Shown here piece after piece: positions 1 through 11,922 of a stretch of 40,680 nucleotides of DNA. Numbering within the stretch: position 1 is the first letter of the stretch; the number at the start of each line of letters is the position of its first letter. The notes under the pieces were generated by a model that was not told the DNA's origin, did not search any database, and saw only the letters and a program-made list of their open reading frames with translations. The position numbers were made by a program, and so were the translations under genes. The stretch spans positions 1 to 40,680 of the forward strand of contig JABHSO010000190.1 in the NCBI GenBank assembly GCA_018669845.1. The letters are read 5' to 3'. The stretch comes from Gammaproteobacteria bacterium. GTDB taxonomy: Bacteria > Pseudomonadota > Gammaproteobacteria > GCA-001735895.

Positions 1-2363
<2,363 letters not shown>

Positions 2364-2378
2364 GAATAACCTTTAGTG

Positions 2379-4523
2379 TTAATTACTCTGGGAAGAAACA
2401 ATTTCAACTTCAGAAAGATCATCAACCTTGTGCATGATGGTACTTTGGGAAAGTTGAACATTAGGTAGTTTAAAGCCGGCTACAGAATAATGTAGCGCTT
2501 TAACCATTTTAGAAAGGTCACCAATTGCTTCAGAAGCTTCGGTAGACTCTTCAGATGTTTTTATCGTAATCTGTTGAATTTCATTCATGCTTTCAGTAAT
2601 TCCAACACTATCCCTGGCATGAGTCTTGGTAGATTCTGATATTTGCAGAATTCTTTGCGCCAGGTTGGTTGAAACCTTTTCTATTTTCTCTAGTGCACTA
2701 CCAGCATTTTCTGCCAGGGTGGCTCCTTCAACCACGTTAGATGTACTCTGTTCCATGGAAGAAATAGCTTCATTTGTATCTGCCTGAATAGTTTTCACCA
2801 ACGCTTCAATCTGCCTGGTTGCGTCACCCGTTCTTTCAGCCAGTCGTTGTACTTCGTCAGCAACCACCGCGAAGCCTCTACCTGCTTCACCAGCCATTGC
2901 TGCCTGTATCGCGGCATTTAATGCCAGAATATTTGTTTGATCAGAAATTTCTGTGATCAGATTTACGATATCGCCAATTTCCTGTGAACTCTCACCCAGT
3001 CTTTTAATTCGCTTTGAAGTTTCCTGAATTTGTTCCCGGATAGATTCCATACCTGAAATTGTCTTACGCACCGTTTCACCACCGTTATGGGCAATGTTTA
3101 CAGAGTTTCTTGCAACATCGGCAGACTCGGAAGCATTACGGGACACCTTACTCATACTCTCTGAGATATTGGTAATCGCCGAACTTGCAGAGGCTATTTC
3201 ACGTGCCTGTTTATCACTGGATGTAGCCAGATCCATGGTTGTTGACTGGGTGTTTTTTACCGCAGACGTTACCTCCACAGCCGTATCATTTATGGTTCCA
3301 ACCAGATCACGTAATGCATCGATTGAATAATTCACCGAATCAGCTATCGCTCCTGTGATGTCTTCAGTTACCGTCGTATGAGCGGTCAAATCACCATCGG
3401 CAAGGTTAGCCATTTCATCAAGCAAGCGTAAAATGGCTCGTTGATTTCGGTCATTCTGACTTTGTGACTCCTGCAACCGGGCGGTTGAATCTCTGACTAG
3501 CTTAATACCTAGAAAGACCAATAGCACAACGGCCAAAATCCCTGCCAGGTAGGCAACCAGCGTAAACACCTGAAGACGATCATCGTACAGCGCGACACTA
3601 TTCTCAAAATCACGAGAGGCTGATAACACCCTGGGGCTGACAGCCTGAATTTCACTGGCTGCATCTCTTACTTCAAATAACTGTGGTGAATTCTCTAGAA
3701 TCTGATTTACATTCTTTTTAACCACCGAAAACAGATCTGCAAACTGTAACAGCTTACCCACAACTTCATCACCGGACAGTTGGCTTATGCCCAGACTTTT
3801 ATTGCCCTCAAGCATAGCAATCAACATGATTTCTATAAGAGCTGTCTCTCGCCCAAACTGATCGGCTGCCGCCATGACCACGTCACCACCAGACATAATC
3901 TGATTCAAACTATTCTGCACACTCTGTATCAGCGCTAACTGTCTTGATGCAGTTGCGATATCAGTCCTTTCGGCTTTTGTTTTAACCAGAATTTTTACTA
4001 CATCATCCGATAACACCAGAAGTTCTGGAATCGATTCATTGATAAGTGTCACGTATTCACTCACCGTTTCAATCGACTCTCTTGCTTCAAGGATAATATT
4101 TATACTTTCATCATATTCGACCCAGGCAGCATCCACATTATCAAGATCACCCTGTAGCTCAAGAGGTATCGCAGGTAACTGTTGTTCCGTATCACCCGCC
4201 CGCAAACGATTTAATGTATTTACAAATCGAGCCTGATAACGCTTTAACTGAACAAAGGCAGCTGAATTACCAATCGATGACTCTAGTGCAAAAGTGGCTA
4301 TCTGCTGCGACACAACCTGTTGCTCATTAGCAATTGACGCATAAGATTTCCCATATCTGGCTTGTGTATTCTCATAGTTAAACAGCAAAATCATAACCAG
4401 TATTGACAATACTATTCCTGCAGCTGTAATTAGCAGAAATTTATTACCTTTGGCTGCCAGCTTCTGCCCGGCCTTCGGTTTTTTACTGCTAAAACTATTT
4501 TTAATTTTTTCAAATAACGGCAT
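2379..4523 (-). CDS. pilJ: PilJ, methyl-accepting chemotaxis-type receptor for twitching
   Basis: Inner-membrane receptor that feeds the Pil-Chp chemosensory pathway. 714 residues: a basic cytoplasmic start, TM1 at about 29-48, a periplasmic region of two PilJ-type helical modules at about 50-317, TM2 at about 318-342, HAMP at about 343-410, and an MCP signalling domain whose hairpin tip is near 525-565 ([15 protein letters not shown], then [18 protein letters not shown]). The [10 protein letters not shown] variant of the tip is typical of PilJ rather than of flagellar MCPs. Length is close to P. aeruginosa PilJ (about 680). It sits between pilI and chpA; the adaptation methyltransferase pilK that usually follows is absent here. 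Confidence 0.95.
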   Translation of the reverse strand: MPLFEKIKNSFSSKKPKAGQKLAAKGNKFLLITAAGIVLSILVMILLFNYENTQARYGKSYASIANEQQVVSQQIATFALESSIGNSAAFVQLKRYQARFVNTLNRLRAGDTEQQLPAIPLELQGDLDNVDAAWVEYDESINIILEARESIETVSEYVTLINESIPELLVLSDDVVKILVKTKAERTDIATASRQLALIQSVQNSLNQIMSGGDVVMAAADQFGRETALIEIMLIAMLEGNKSLGISQLSGDEVVGKLLQFADLFSVVKKNVNQILENSPQLFEVRDAASEIQAVSPRVLSASRDFENSVALYDDRLQVFTLVAYLAGILAVVLLVFLGIKLVRDSTARLQESQSQNDRNQRAILRLLDEMANLADGDLTAHTTVTEDITGAIADSVNYSIDALRDLVGTINDTAVEVTSAVKNTQSTTMDLATSSDKQAREIASASSAITNISESMSKVSRNASESADVARNSVNIAHNGGETVRKTISGMESIREQIQETSKRIKRLGESSQEIGDIVNLITEISDQTNILALNAAIQAAMAGEAGRGFAVVADEVQRLAERTGDATRQIEALVKTIQADTNEAISSMEQSTSNVVEGATLAENAGSALEKIEKVSTNLAQRILQISESTKTHARDSVGITESMNEIQQITIKTSEESTEASEAIGDLSKMVKALHYSVAGFKLPNVQLSQSTIMHKVDDLSEVEIVSSQSN

Positions 4524-4559
4524 AACACCCTCTGTAATAAAAACTGCTAGTCAACATAA

Positions 4560-5090
4560 TCAAACTACCCTGAGAAATTTCTCATGACTTACCAGTTTTT
4601 CAACGTCGAAAATACTCCATTTAAACTGTGTATCACTGAATCCTCCATTCAGGTAAGGATTTAGCGCTTCCACATCTAAAAGGCTGGATTCTATTTTTAA
4701 CTCCGGTTTAAAACGGCGCATACCAAACACCTCTTCAACCAACAGCCCAGCCATTACATTATTTTTATTTATAATCAAAACTCGTCGATCTTTTCCTGTA
4801 TGGATAAATTCACCACTTAAATAGGCGCCCATATCCAAAATCGGTAACAGCGTTCCACGAACATTAGCCAACCCTTTCACCCAGGCCTGAACACCGGGCA
4901 CCCTGATGGCTTCAGGGGGAGGCAATATTTCAGTCACATCGGCCATTTTAGCAACCAGGTGCTGACCACATAAACTGAACCCTATTCCGACCCAGTCATC
5001 TTCAACCATTTCACCCGAAGGCAAACCGACTGCATTGGTTCTACAACGTAATTCAAAATCCTGTAATATCGAATACGGAGAAGCACTCAT
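4560..5090 (-). CDS. pilI: PilI, CheW-like coupling protein
   Basis: Scaffold that couples the receptor PilJ to the kinase ChpA. 176 residues with one CheW fold. Visible family features are the ...VGIGFSLCGQHLVAKMADVTEIL start of the domain at about 30-56, the VPGVQAWVKGLANVRGTLLPILDM segment at about 64-87 (the conserved NxRG turn), and VLIINKNNVMAGLLVEEVFGM at about 104-124. The start is ATG 5090, four bases after the pilH stop, so the two are probably co-translated. Length matches the family (about 170-180). Confidence 0.94.
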   Translation of the reverse strand: MSASPYSILQDFELRCRTNAVGLPSGEMVEDDWVGIGFSLCGQHLVAKMADVTEILPPPEAIRVPGVQAWVKGLANVRGTLLPILDMGAYLSGEFIHTGKDRRVLIINKNNVMAGLLVEEVFGMRRFKPELKIESSLLDVEALNPYLNGGFSDTQFKWSIFDVEKLVSHEKFLRVV

Positions 5091-5094
5091 AAAA

Positions 5095-5457
5095 CTAGCT
5101 AAGCACCTTGTTAATGCGCTCTAATAGTTCAGCTTCTTTTGCAGGTTTGACAATATAATCTTTAGCACCCTGCCGCATCCCCCATATCTTGTCTGTTTCC
5201 TGATCTTTGGTAGTGATGATAATGACAGGTATTTTTGCTGTTGCCGCATTACGACTTAAATCTCTGGTCGCCTGAAATCCATTCTTGCCTGGCATAACAA
5301 CGTCCATCAATATGCAATCGGGTTGAATCTCAATGGCCTTTGCAACACCTTCATCGCCATTGGTTGCAACCGAAACCTTTATCTGATTTCTCTCCAGAAT
5401 AGTCTTAAAAACGTGTACTTCAGTGGGAGAATCATCAACAATTAAAATATGAGTCAT
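5095..5457 (-). CDS. pilH: PilH, single-domain response regulator
   Basis: CheY-like receiver that in P. aeruginosa opposes or modulates PilG and is linked to PilT/PilU-driven retraction. 120 residues, only a receiver domain. Acidic pocket D8-D9, phospho-acceptor D52 (LMDVVMPG), switch T82/T83 (ITTKD) and K104 (VKPAKE) are all present, so it should be phosphorylatable. It lies between pilG and pilI in the same orientation, with 32 bases to pilG and 4 bases to pilI. Assignment as PilH rather than PilG is by gene order. Confidence 0.94.
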   Translation of the reverse strand: MTHILIVDDSPTEVHVFKTILERNQIKVSVATNGDEGVAKAIEIQPDCILMDVVMPGKNGFQATRDLSRNAATAKIPVIIITTKDQETDKIWGMRQGAKDYIVKPAKEAELLERINKVLS

Positions 5458-5489
5458 AATAGTTAACTTAAATATTGTTATAGTCTAAT

Positions 5490-5909
5490 TCACGCATTAT
5501 TCACATGAGAAGTAATAGCACCGATCAAATCTTCTTTGGAAAACGGCTTGGTCAGATACTCTTCAGAACCTACAATTCGGCCTCTAGCCCTGTCAAAAAT
5601 ACTATCCTTACTCGACAACATAATAACGGGAGTCGACTTAAAGGTTTGATTATTTTTTATCAATGCACAGGTCTGATATCCATCCAGTCGTGGCATCATT
5701 ATATCCACAAAGATAATATCAGGATGGTGCTCAGTAATTTTAGCCAGTGCCTCAAATCCATCAGTAGCTGTAACCACTTCACAGCCCACCTTTTTCAATA
5801 AAGTTTCCGCGCTTCGTCTAATAGTTTTACTATCATCAATCACCATCACTTTCACATTAAGTTGTAATGGCGCTTGTTGATTATCAGATTGTTGGGATTC
5901 GTCGCTCAC
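5490..5909 (-). CDS. pilG: PilG, single-domain response regulator
   Basis: CheY-like receiver and first gene of the pilus chemosensory operon; in P. aeruginosa PilG promotes pilus extension and cAMP production. 139 residues: a polar Gln/Ser-rich N-terminal tail of about 18 residues, then a receiver with D25-D26, phospho-acceptor D69 (FVDIMMPRLDG), S99/S100 and K121 (LTKPFSK). The segment RARGRIVGSEEYLTKPF is characteristic of PilG. The gene is divergent from gshB across a 434-base region, the same arrangement as in P. aeruginosa, so the operon promoter should lie in that gap. Confidence 0.95.
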   Translation of the reverse strand: MSDESQQSDNQQAPLQLNVKVMVIDDSKTIRRSAETLLKKVGCEVVTATDGFEALAKITEHHPDIIFVDIMMPRLDGYQTCALIKNNQTFKSTPVIMLSSKDSIFDRARGRIVGSEEYLTKPFSKEDLIGAITSHVNNA

Positions 5910-6103
5910 ATTTCCCCCGTAATTAGGTAAAGGCTGATCTTCTAGTCAGCTTGTTAAAAATAATTATAGACACTTTTTCGTTCTAAACCAGTCATTTAAT
6001 AAAAAAAAGTAAAGTAAATTCTATGATAAGCAATCTATTCAATAAATTTTCAATAGACTAATAAAAACAGTAAACTATCAGCTGAAACTTAAACACACGC
6101 GAA
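5910..6103. other. AT-rich divergent control region between pilG and the gshB side
   Basis: No gene is seen in these about 190 bases. It is very AT-rich around 5995-6070, including an A-run at 6001-6007. Promoters for the leftward pil operon and for the rightward gshB unit are expected here, but I could not settle on specific -35/-10 boxes by eye. Confidence 0.5.
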
Positions 6104-6343
6104 ATGAACTTAAAAACTCTATCGATTGCCTCTCGATTTATAGTCGCAAACTCTCACCTAATAGAAGAGATTGAGCGAAAATTTACTCTTCATGCCGTAA
6201 AACAAAATGACATAGAGTGGAGTATAGAAGACTTTACGGCTTGTGCCATGGTAATAACCCATGATCTTTTAGATAGCTGTTATTTTGCAATCGGAATCAG
6301 GTCTTACAAACTGCAACCACAAACCTTGAAGCGTCAAATTTAG
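6104..6343 (+). CDS. Doubtful small ORF upstream of gshB
   Basis: A 79-codon frame starting at ATG 6104 and stopping one base before the gshB start. No family is recognised. It has no signal peptide, no membrane segment and no motif; two Cys (near residues 47 and 59) are the only notable residues. There is no clear Shine-Dalgarno site. Nothing else occupies this DNA, so it is not an obvious shadow, and its tight spacing to gshB would suit translational coupling. It could equally be leader sequence. Confidence 0.3.
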   Translation: MNLKTLSIASRFIVANSHLIEEIERKFTLHAVKQNDIEWSIEDFTACAMVITHDLLDSCYFAIGIRSYKLQPQTLKRQI

Positions 6344-6344
6344 T

Positions 6345-7301
6345 ATGAAAACCTACAAACTTGGCATCGTAATGGATGCCATAGAAAGCATTAAAACCTA
6401 CAAGGACAGCAGCTTTGCCATGCTGCTTGAAGCACAATCCCGTGGCTGGCAAATTTACTATATGCAGCTACCAGACCTTTATATGGACTCAGGTATTAGC
6501 CTTGCCGAGGCCCAGCAGTTAAGCATTGTTGATCAGTCAACCGACTTTTTTCAGCTGGAGCAGATAGAAACTATCCAGTTATCCGATCTGGATGTCATCC
6601 TGATGCGAAAAGACCCGCCTTTTGATCTTGAATACATCTATGCCACCTATTTTCTGGAGCAAGCCGAGCAACAGGGTACACTGATCGTTAACAAATCTCA
6701 GAGTCTGCGTGACTGCAACGAAAAGTTATTTACACGAGAATTTCCTCAATGCTGCGCCCCCACCAGAGTTTCCAGAAAGCCAGAATTACTAAAAGATTTT
6801 CTTGCGACATATAAAGACATCATCATCAAACCACTGGACGGTATGGGAGGAAAATCTATATTTCGAATCCAGCAAGGCGACCCAAACACCAATGCCATTA
6901 TCGAAGCCGTTACTCAATACGGCAGTTGCCAGACCATGGTTCAAAAATTTATTCCAGAGATTTCTGCCGGAGATAAACGCATCTTGCTGATTGATGGAAA
7001 ACCAGTACCCTACGCACTTGCCCGCATTCCTGCAGAGGGCGAAAACAGAGGAAACCTGGCTGCTGGTGCCAGTTCCAGGGGGCAACCTTTAACAGAACGT
7101 GATTTCTGGATATGCGAACAAATTGCTCCAGTATTACTCGAAAAGGGTCTGATATTTGTAGGCATTGATGTTATCGGTGATTATTTAACCGAAATCAATG
7201 TAACCAGCCCAACCTGCATCCGCGAGCTGGACACTCAGTTTGAACTAAATATTAGCTACGACTTATTTGAATGCATACAGAACAAGCTGGAAAATCACTA
7301 A
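6345..7301 (+). CDS. gshB: Glutathione synthetase
   Basis: Cytoplasmic ATP-grasp enzyme joining gamma-glutamylcysteine and glycine to make glutathione. 318 residues, the normal length. Visible motifs: MRKDPPFD at 87-94, the ATP-grasp KPLDGMGGKSIF at 162-173, ARIPAEGENRGNLAAG at 226-241 and GIDVIGDYLTEINVTSPT near 273-290. These are standard GshB signatures. The start MKTYKLGIVMD matches the family start. The 3' end overlaps the ApbE gene by 31 bases. Divergence from pilG is conserved with P. aeruginosa. Confidence 0.97.
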   Translation: MKTYKLGIVMDAIESIKTYKDSSFAMLLEAQSRGWQIYYMQLPDLYMDSGISLAEAQQLSIVDQSTDFFQLEQIETIQLSDLDVILMRKDPPFDLEYIYATYFLEQAEQQGTLIVNKSQSLRDCNEKLFTREFPQCCAPTRVSRKPELLKDFLATYKDIIIKPLDGMGGKSIFRIQQGDPNTNAIIEAVTQYGSCQTMVQKFIPEISAGDKRILLIDGKPVPYALARIPAEGENRGNLAAGASSRGQPLTERDFWICEQIAPVLLEKGLIFVGIDVIGDYLTEINVTSPTCIRELDTQFELNISYDLFECIQNKLENH

Positions 7302-8401
7302 TTAAACACCTTACCCTTATTGCTTTTACCCTTTTTACACTGGTTTCGCTGAACGCCTGCCAGTCTCAACAGGTGTTTCAGCAACGCTTCCTGCAGTTTG
7401 GAACCATCATCGACATCAGCCTGGTCACCAAAGACCAGGATAAGGCGTTACAGATATTTAACGAAATAGAAACTCTTCTCAAAAGGCATCACACAGAATG
7501 GCATGGCTGGCAGGATGGAACCTTAAAACAATTCAACCAGGCACTGCTATCACAAACTACAACTGAGACCGAAACAGGCGTCCCTATTCCCGAGACCCTA
7601 CGGTTACTAATTCATGACTCTAAAAAATACTTTGATTTAAGCGGTGGATTATTCAATCCTGCCATGGGCAAATTGATTGAAGCCTGGGGCTTCCACCAGC
7701 AAGCCACTCCTAACCTGACTTTAATTGAAAAAATCAAACAGGATATTCCCGGCATGCATGATCTGATCATTAAAAACAATCATGCCATGACATTAAACCC
7801 TTATTTACAACTTGATTTCGGTGCTATCGCCAAAGGTCTGGCGGTTAAACAAATAAGTCACTTAATTCAGCAGCATCACATAAAAGATTTCATCATCAAC
7901 GCGGGTGGAGATATTTTTGCCGCAGGACAGAAACAGGGCAAAGACTGGCAAATTGCTATTGAAAACCCTTTCTACACCGATGAAAATAGTGAAACAGTAA
8001 TTGCACGGCTACCTGTATCTGGGCCACAAAGCATCTTCACTTCAGGCAATTACCGTCGCTTCTATGTGGATAAAAACAATCTAAAACGTCACCATATTAT
8101 CGATCCCGTTAGTGGAGAGCCGTCACTAAATATCAGTGCCATCACCGTAATGCACAAAGACCCGGTCATTGCAGATATTGCAGCAACCACACTCATGCTG
8201 ACTAAAATATCTGAGTTGAAAAACATGGCTGAAATACTTGAAATCAAAGACTTTCTCGCCATCTCAGATCAACATGAACTGTATATCACTAAATCAATGA
8301 TGAAAAAAATTGAGTGGACCAATGAATCGGCCTTTAAAGTCCAGCTTCTTCACAATCAGATCAACCCAGCAGAGCCCTCACAGATCAATTCAAATGAATA
8401 A
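7271..8401 (+). CDS. ApbE-family FAD:protein FMN transferase, lipoprotein
   Basis: Flavin transferase that attaches FMN through a phosphoester bond to Thr/Ser in periplasmic-side proteins such as NqrB, NqrC and RnfG. 376 residues. The N-terminus is a lipoprotein signal with lipobox LNAC (Cys30), so it is predicted to be membrane-anchored. ApbE motifs: GGLFNPAMGKLIEAWGF (125-141), LDFGAIAKGLAVKQI (181-195), INAGGDIFAAG (209-219), a HIIDPVSGEPS segment and the late DIAATTLML metal-site region. The start at ATG 7271 lies inside gshB but is supported by the complete lipoprotein signal. Its target is not visible in the window. Confidence 0.93.
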   Translation: MHTEQAGKSLIKHLTLIAFTLFTLVSLNACQSQQVFQQRFLQFGTIIDISLVTKDQDKALQIFNEIETLLKRHHTEWHGWQDGTLKQFNQALLSQTTTETETGVPIPETLRLLIHDSKKYFDLSGGLFNPAMGKLIEAWGFHQQATPNLTLIEKIKQDIPGMHDLIIKNNHAMTLNPYLQLDFGAIAKGLAVKQISHLIQQHHIKDFIINAGGDIFAAGQKQGKDWQIAIENPFYTDENSETVIARLPVSGPQSIFTSGNYRRFYVDKNNLKRHHIIDPVSGEPSLNISAITVMHKDPVIADIAATTLMLTKISELKNMAEILEIKDFLAISDQHELYITKSMMKKIEWTNESAFKVQLLHNQINPAEPSQINSNE

Positions 8402-8442
8402 ATTACTGGCCGCAGACCTGTCTTGTTAGATAAAATAATAAC

Positions 8443-9351
8443 ATGACTGAAACCCAGCAACTTCAAAGACCCGCAAAAATAGGCGCTAGTGATCGCCTGG
8501 GTTTTACCCTGTTCCTGGCCCTGGCTTTACACATTATTTTTATCCTGGGCGTCGGCTTTACCAGTTCGGACGCCAATCAGGCTGAGTCTATACCCAGCCT
8601 TGATATTATCCTCGCCAATACCGAAAGCCTGGAACAACCCGATGAAGCAGACTATCTTGCTCAATCAAATCAAAAGGGAGGCGGTAACCAGGAAGAAAAA
8701 GCCCGGCCCGGTGCACCAGTATCAGCACCCACTCCTTTAAACCAGCAAGGGTTATCTGATCGAATGCAATCTCAAAAGGTGGCCAATGAAATCAAATTGG
8801 AAGAAATTTATTACATCAACAGCCGGCAGGCTGATCGTCAAATCACTCAAACCAAAAAATCTGATAGCGCAAAAAATAAAAACAGCAATATCATCTCTAT
8901 TCAACAACAACGTCGTGATATTGCCAGTTTACAAGCAGAGATACTTAAAATTACTCAGGCTTATGCAAAACGCCCACGTGAAATCGCATTAACAGCCAGC
9001 ACCAAAGAAGCTGTCGAAGCGGGTTATCTGGCACAATGGGTCAGCAAGATAGAACATATCGGTAATTTGAATTACCCGGCCGAAGCCGAAATAAATAAAA
9101 TAAATGGTAGCCTGCGCTTAAATGTACGCATTAACGCAAATGGGAAAATTATCGACATTAAGGTTTCACGGGCTTCAGGGTTTAGCATTCTCGACCAGGC
9201 AGCAAGACGAATCGTCAATCTGGCGGGGCCATTCCCTCCATTTCCTGCAAAGCTACGTGATAAAGCAGACCAGATAGTCATAGTTAGAACCTGGGAGTTC
9301 AACTCTAACCGGTTAACCACCAATGGACGTGCCAATGGAGAACAGGGATGA
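8443..9351 (+). CDS. tonB3: TonB-family energy transducer (TonB3-like)
   Basis: Inner-membrane anchored, periplasm-spanning protein. 302 residues: one TM at about 19-39 containing a His (ALALHIIFIL) as in TonB, a long hydrophilic middle, and a TonB C-terminal domain at about 195-286 (SLRLNVRINANGKIIDIKVSRASGFSILDQAA...PFPPFP). The classic long Pro-Glu/Pro-Lys spacer is weak. In P. aeruginosa the gene at this place (PA0406, tonB3) is required for normal twitching and pilus assembly rather than iron uptake; shared position between gshB and yqgE suggests the same here. No ExbB/ExbD is nearby. The stop overlaps the yqgE start (ATGA). Confidence 0.88.
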   Translation: MTETQQLQRPAKIGASDRLGFTLFLALALHIIFILGVGFTSSDANQAESIPSLDIILANTESLEQPDEADYLAQSNQKGGGNQEEKARPGAPVSAPTPLNQQGLSDRMQSQKVANEIKLEEIYYINSRQADRQITQTKKSDSAKNKNSNIISIQQQRRDIASLQAEILKITQAYAKRPREIALTASTKEAVEAGYLAQWVSKIEHIGNLNYPAEAEINKINGSLRLNVRINANGKIIDIKVSRASGFSILDQAARRIVNLAGPFPPFPAKLRDKADQIVIVRTWEFNSNRLTTNGRANGEQG

Positions 9352-9908
9352 ACAACGACAACCTGATCAACCAGTATTTGCTGGCGACCCCGAGCATTAA
9401 AGATCCTCTATTTGCATCAAGCATGGTTTATCTCTGTGACCATAGCAAAGATGGAAGCATGGGCATGGTAGTCAATCATCTTGCAGAGCAACGTCTGGGC
9501 GATATCCTTGAGCAGCTTGATATTCACTGCTTTACTCAAAGTATTCTCGACTTACCGGTTTTCATTGGTGGCCCGGTCAATCTACAACAGGGATTTGTAT
9601 TACATTCACCCGCTTCAAAATGGGAAAAAACCATACAGGTTGGTCCGGATACCAGTCTGACCAGCTCAAAAGATATTCTAGAAGCCATTGCCAATGATGA
9701 AGGCCCCGAACAATTTTTAGTATTACTTGGATTTTCCGGCTGGTCAGCCGGGCAACTGGAGCAGGAATTACAGAACAACTCCTGGCTAACCGCTCAATCA
9801 TCTGAAAATATTACTTTCAACGAAAACATCGATAACAAATGGCAGATGGCTTTCGACACACTGGGTTTCAACCTGGATAAACTTTCTCCAACAACCGGCA
9901 ATGCCTGA
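9348..9908 (+). CDS. yqgE: YqgE/AlgH family protein (UPF0301)
   Basis: Conserved small cytoplasmic protein of unclear molecular function; called AlgH in pseudomonads. 186 residues, the standard length. Family hallmarks: the NQYLLATPSIKDPLFASSMVYLC N-terminus, GSMGMVVNHLAE near 37-48, VFIGGPVNLQQGFVLHS near 71-87, and FLVLLGFSGWSAGQLEQEL near 123-141. The start overlaps the tonB stop by four bases (ATGA), and the 3' end overlaps yqgF by eight bases, so the three genes are probably translationally coupled. Confidence 0.96.
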   Translation: MNNDNLINQYLLATPSIKDPLFASSMVYLCDHSKDGSMGMVVNHLAEQRLGDILEQLDIHCFTQSILDLPVFIGGPVNLQQGFVLHSPASKWEKTIQVGPDTSLTSSKDILEAIANDEGPEQFLVLLGFSGWSAGQLEQELQNNSWLTAQSSENITFNENIDNKWQMAFDTLGFNLDKLSPTTGNA

Positions 9909-10320
9909 TTCAAACATAGCTGTCATTGGATTCGATTTCGGAACTAGCTGGATAGGAACCGCCATCGGTCAAACACTGACTAATACTGCATCTCCGTTGC
10001 AAGGCGTTCGCGTCATCAACAATAAACCAGACTGGCAGAGTATTGAAAAAATAATTAAAACCTGGCAACCGGAAAAACTCATTGTCGGCTTACCCACCAG
10101 CATGCGGGATATAGAATCACCCATGACTGAAAAGGCTAAACGCTTCAGCCGTCAGCTTGAAGGTCGCTTTCATATTAAAACAGAACTGGTTGATGAAAGA
10201 CTAACCACTCGTGAAGCCTGGCAAATTGTCGAGGAAAGTGCCCATAAAAAAGTTGTAAAAGAAGATATTGACTGTATTGCCGCAGTACTAATCACTGAAA
10301 CATGGTTAAATCAGCAGTAA
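9901..10320 (+). CDS. yqgF: YqgF/RuvX, RNase H-fold nuclease for pre-16S rRNA maturation
   Basis: RNase H-like nuclease; in E. coli YqgF acts on the 16S rRNA 5' end and was earlier called a putative Holliday junction resolvase. 139 residues, normal size. Catalytic acidic residues are visible: D12 in GFDFGTSWIGTA, E99 in VDERLTTREA and D124 in EDIDCIAAVLI. The ATG at 9901 lies inside the yqgE 3' end (overlap eight bases); the yqgE-yqgF pair is widely conserved in gammaproteobacteria. In P. aeruginosa pyrR follows directly; here three unrelated genes intervene. Confidence 0.96.
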   Translation: MPDSNIAVIGFDFGTSWIGTAIGQTLTNTASPLQGVRVINNKPDWQSIEKIIKTWQPEKLIVGLPTSMRDIESPMTEKAKRFSRQLEGRFHIKTELVDERLTTREAWQIVEESAHKKVVKEDIDCIAAVLITETWLNQQ

Positions 10321-10349
10321 AAAAATATCATATAAAGAGGGGATAACAA

Positions 10350-11888
10350 ATGAATAGAGTGAAATTCATATTAAGTTTAGTAATAATTTTCTTTTCTATC
10401 TCTACTGTAGAAGCTAAAACTGAAATATCCTGGCATAAATCCGGCATGCCACAAGCTCTCAAACAGGCTCAACAGCAAAACCTGCCTCTTTTTGTTTACT
10501 GGGGTGCAGTCTGGTGCCCGCCATGCAATGTTGTTAAATCCACAATATTTAAAGACCCGAAATTTATCCAGACCACTAAACACTACATTTCTGTCTACCT
10601 GGATGGGGACACAGAAGAAGCTCAAAAATGGGGTGCAAAATTAAAGGTGATGGGTTATCCCACCTTAATGATTTTATCTCCCGCTGGAAAAGAAGTTTTA
10701 AGACTTTCTCCCAGCAACTCAATAGATGATCTGGTGAGCACCATGAGTTACACCAAAAATGTATGGAACCCTATCGCTGAAGTTTTATCCCAGGCACTCT
10801 CTGAGCAAAAAATAGATCCTCAAAAAATCAACTCTCTGGCCACTTACTCATGGTCTCAGGATAAAGATGTGAGTGATAATGCAGATGAATATTCCCAAAA
10901 ATTATTCCAGTTAGAAGAAAAGTTGAAGAACTCCGGTTTAGATAAAGCAAGAGCTCTAATTTTTTTGACCGCCCTGAATTTAAAACTGGAATCACTAACT
11001 GAAGATCATAAGCTGGATCAGCAACTTCAGCGTAAATACAAATCTCAAATTGAAGATATACTGAATAAACCCGAGTTATTAAAAGCAACTATCATGAGCC
11101 TGGCTTTTGACGCCGAGACTCTGGTTACTCAACTGACAGAAAACCCTGATAAAACGCTTTCTGACGAACGTCTGAGTTTTATACAACTTTATACAAAAAA
11201 AATGCGCCTGTATCGACAGGTAAAAACCCTTCCATTTGATCATTATTACGCCACCTTTTTTCCATCCATAGATTTTACAGAAAGCTTTGAAATTAAACTG
11301 GAACAACAGGATAAAAAACAACTTGCTGGTTACACTTCGAAAAAACTTCCGCAAACAACAGATCCAAAAGCCAGGGAGGCACTGGTGAGCGATGCCAGTT
11401 ATTTATTATTTAAATACGGCATGCAAGCAGATGCTAAAGAAATGCTGGCAACAGAAATGAAAACTACCAAAAGCCCTCATTACCTGATGTCCACTTTAGG
11501 TTATTTTGAAAAACAGGAAGGCAACCCAATTAAAGCCCTGGAATGGTATGAAAAAGCTTATAAAGCAGCCAAAGGACCAGCGACGAAACTTCAATGGTAC
11601 GGAAGCTTTGTGAGAAACTTAATAGAGCTTAAACCCAGCGATAAGAAGTCTATTAAGACACATGTCAGTACATTACTAAGCCATTACACAAACATGACTG
11701 ACAGCTTTTTTGGACGAAATTACCGTGTTTTGATTTCACTTAAAAAAAGCACCAATAAGTGGGCCCAGGACAATAAAGAATTGCCCTGGATAGAAAATAT
11801 CAAAAATAAGGGACTGCAAAAATGCTCACAATCCACAAAAGATATTTATAAATCCGGTTGTGATAAGTTTTATCAGGATTTTATTTAG
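10350..11888 (+). CDS. Secreted thioredoxin-fold protein with long helical repeat tail
   Basis: 512 residues. A cleavable signal peptide (about 1-22, ending VEA) is followed by a thioredoxin-like domain with a WCPPC redox motif (C56, C59) and the cis-Pro loop VMGYPTL near 106-112. The rest, about 150-512, is mostly helical, with a TPR-like hairpin EGNPIKALEWYEKAYKAAKGP near 390-410. Expected location is the periplasm; the CPPC motif suggests reductase or disulfide exchange activity. A strong ribosome site (GAGGGG) precedes the ATG. The gene breaks the yqgF-pyrR neighbourhood known from pseudomonads. The exact substrate is unknown. Confidence 0.8.
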   Translation: MNRVKFILSLVIIFFSISTVEAKTEISWHKSGMPQALKQAQQQNLPLFVYWGAVWCPPCNVVKSTIFKDPKFIQTTKHYISVYLDGDTEEAQKWGAKLKVMGYPTLMILSPAGKEVLRLSPSNSIDDLVSTMSYTKNVWNPIAEVLSQALSEQKIDPQKINSLATYSWSQDKDVSDNADEYSQKLFQLEEKLKNSGLDKARALIFLTALNLKLESLTEDHKLDQQLQRKYKSQIEDILNKPELLKATIMSLAFDAETLVTQLTENPDKTLSDERLSFIQLYTKKMRLYRQVKTLPFDHYYATFFPSIDFTESFEIKLEQQDKKQLAGYTSKKLPQTTDPKAREALVSDASYLLFKYGMQADAKEMLATEMKTTKSPHYLMSTLGYFEKQEGNPIKALEWYEKAYKAAKGPATKLQWYGSFVRNLIELKPSDKKSIKTHVSTLLSHYTNMTDSFFGRNYRVLISLKKSTNKWAQDNKELPWIENIKNKGLQKCSQSTKDIYKSGCDKFYQDFI

Positions 11889-11922
11889 CATATTAACATT
11901 ACGCAACCAGAGCAGATATTAA

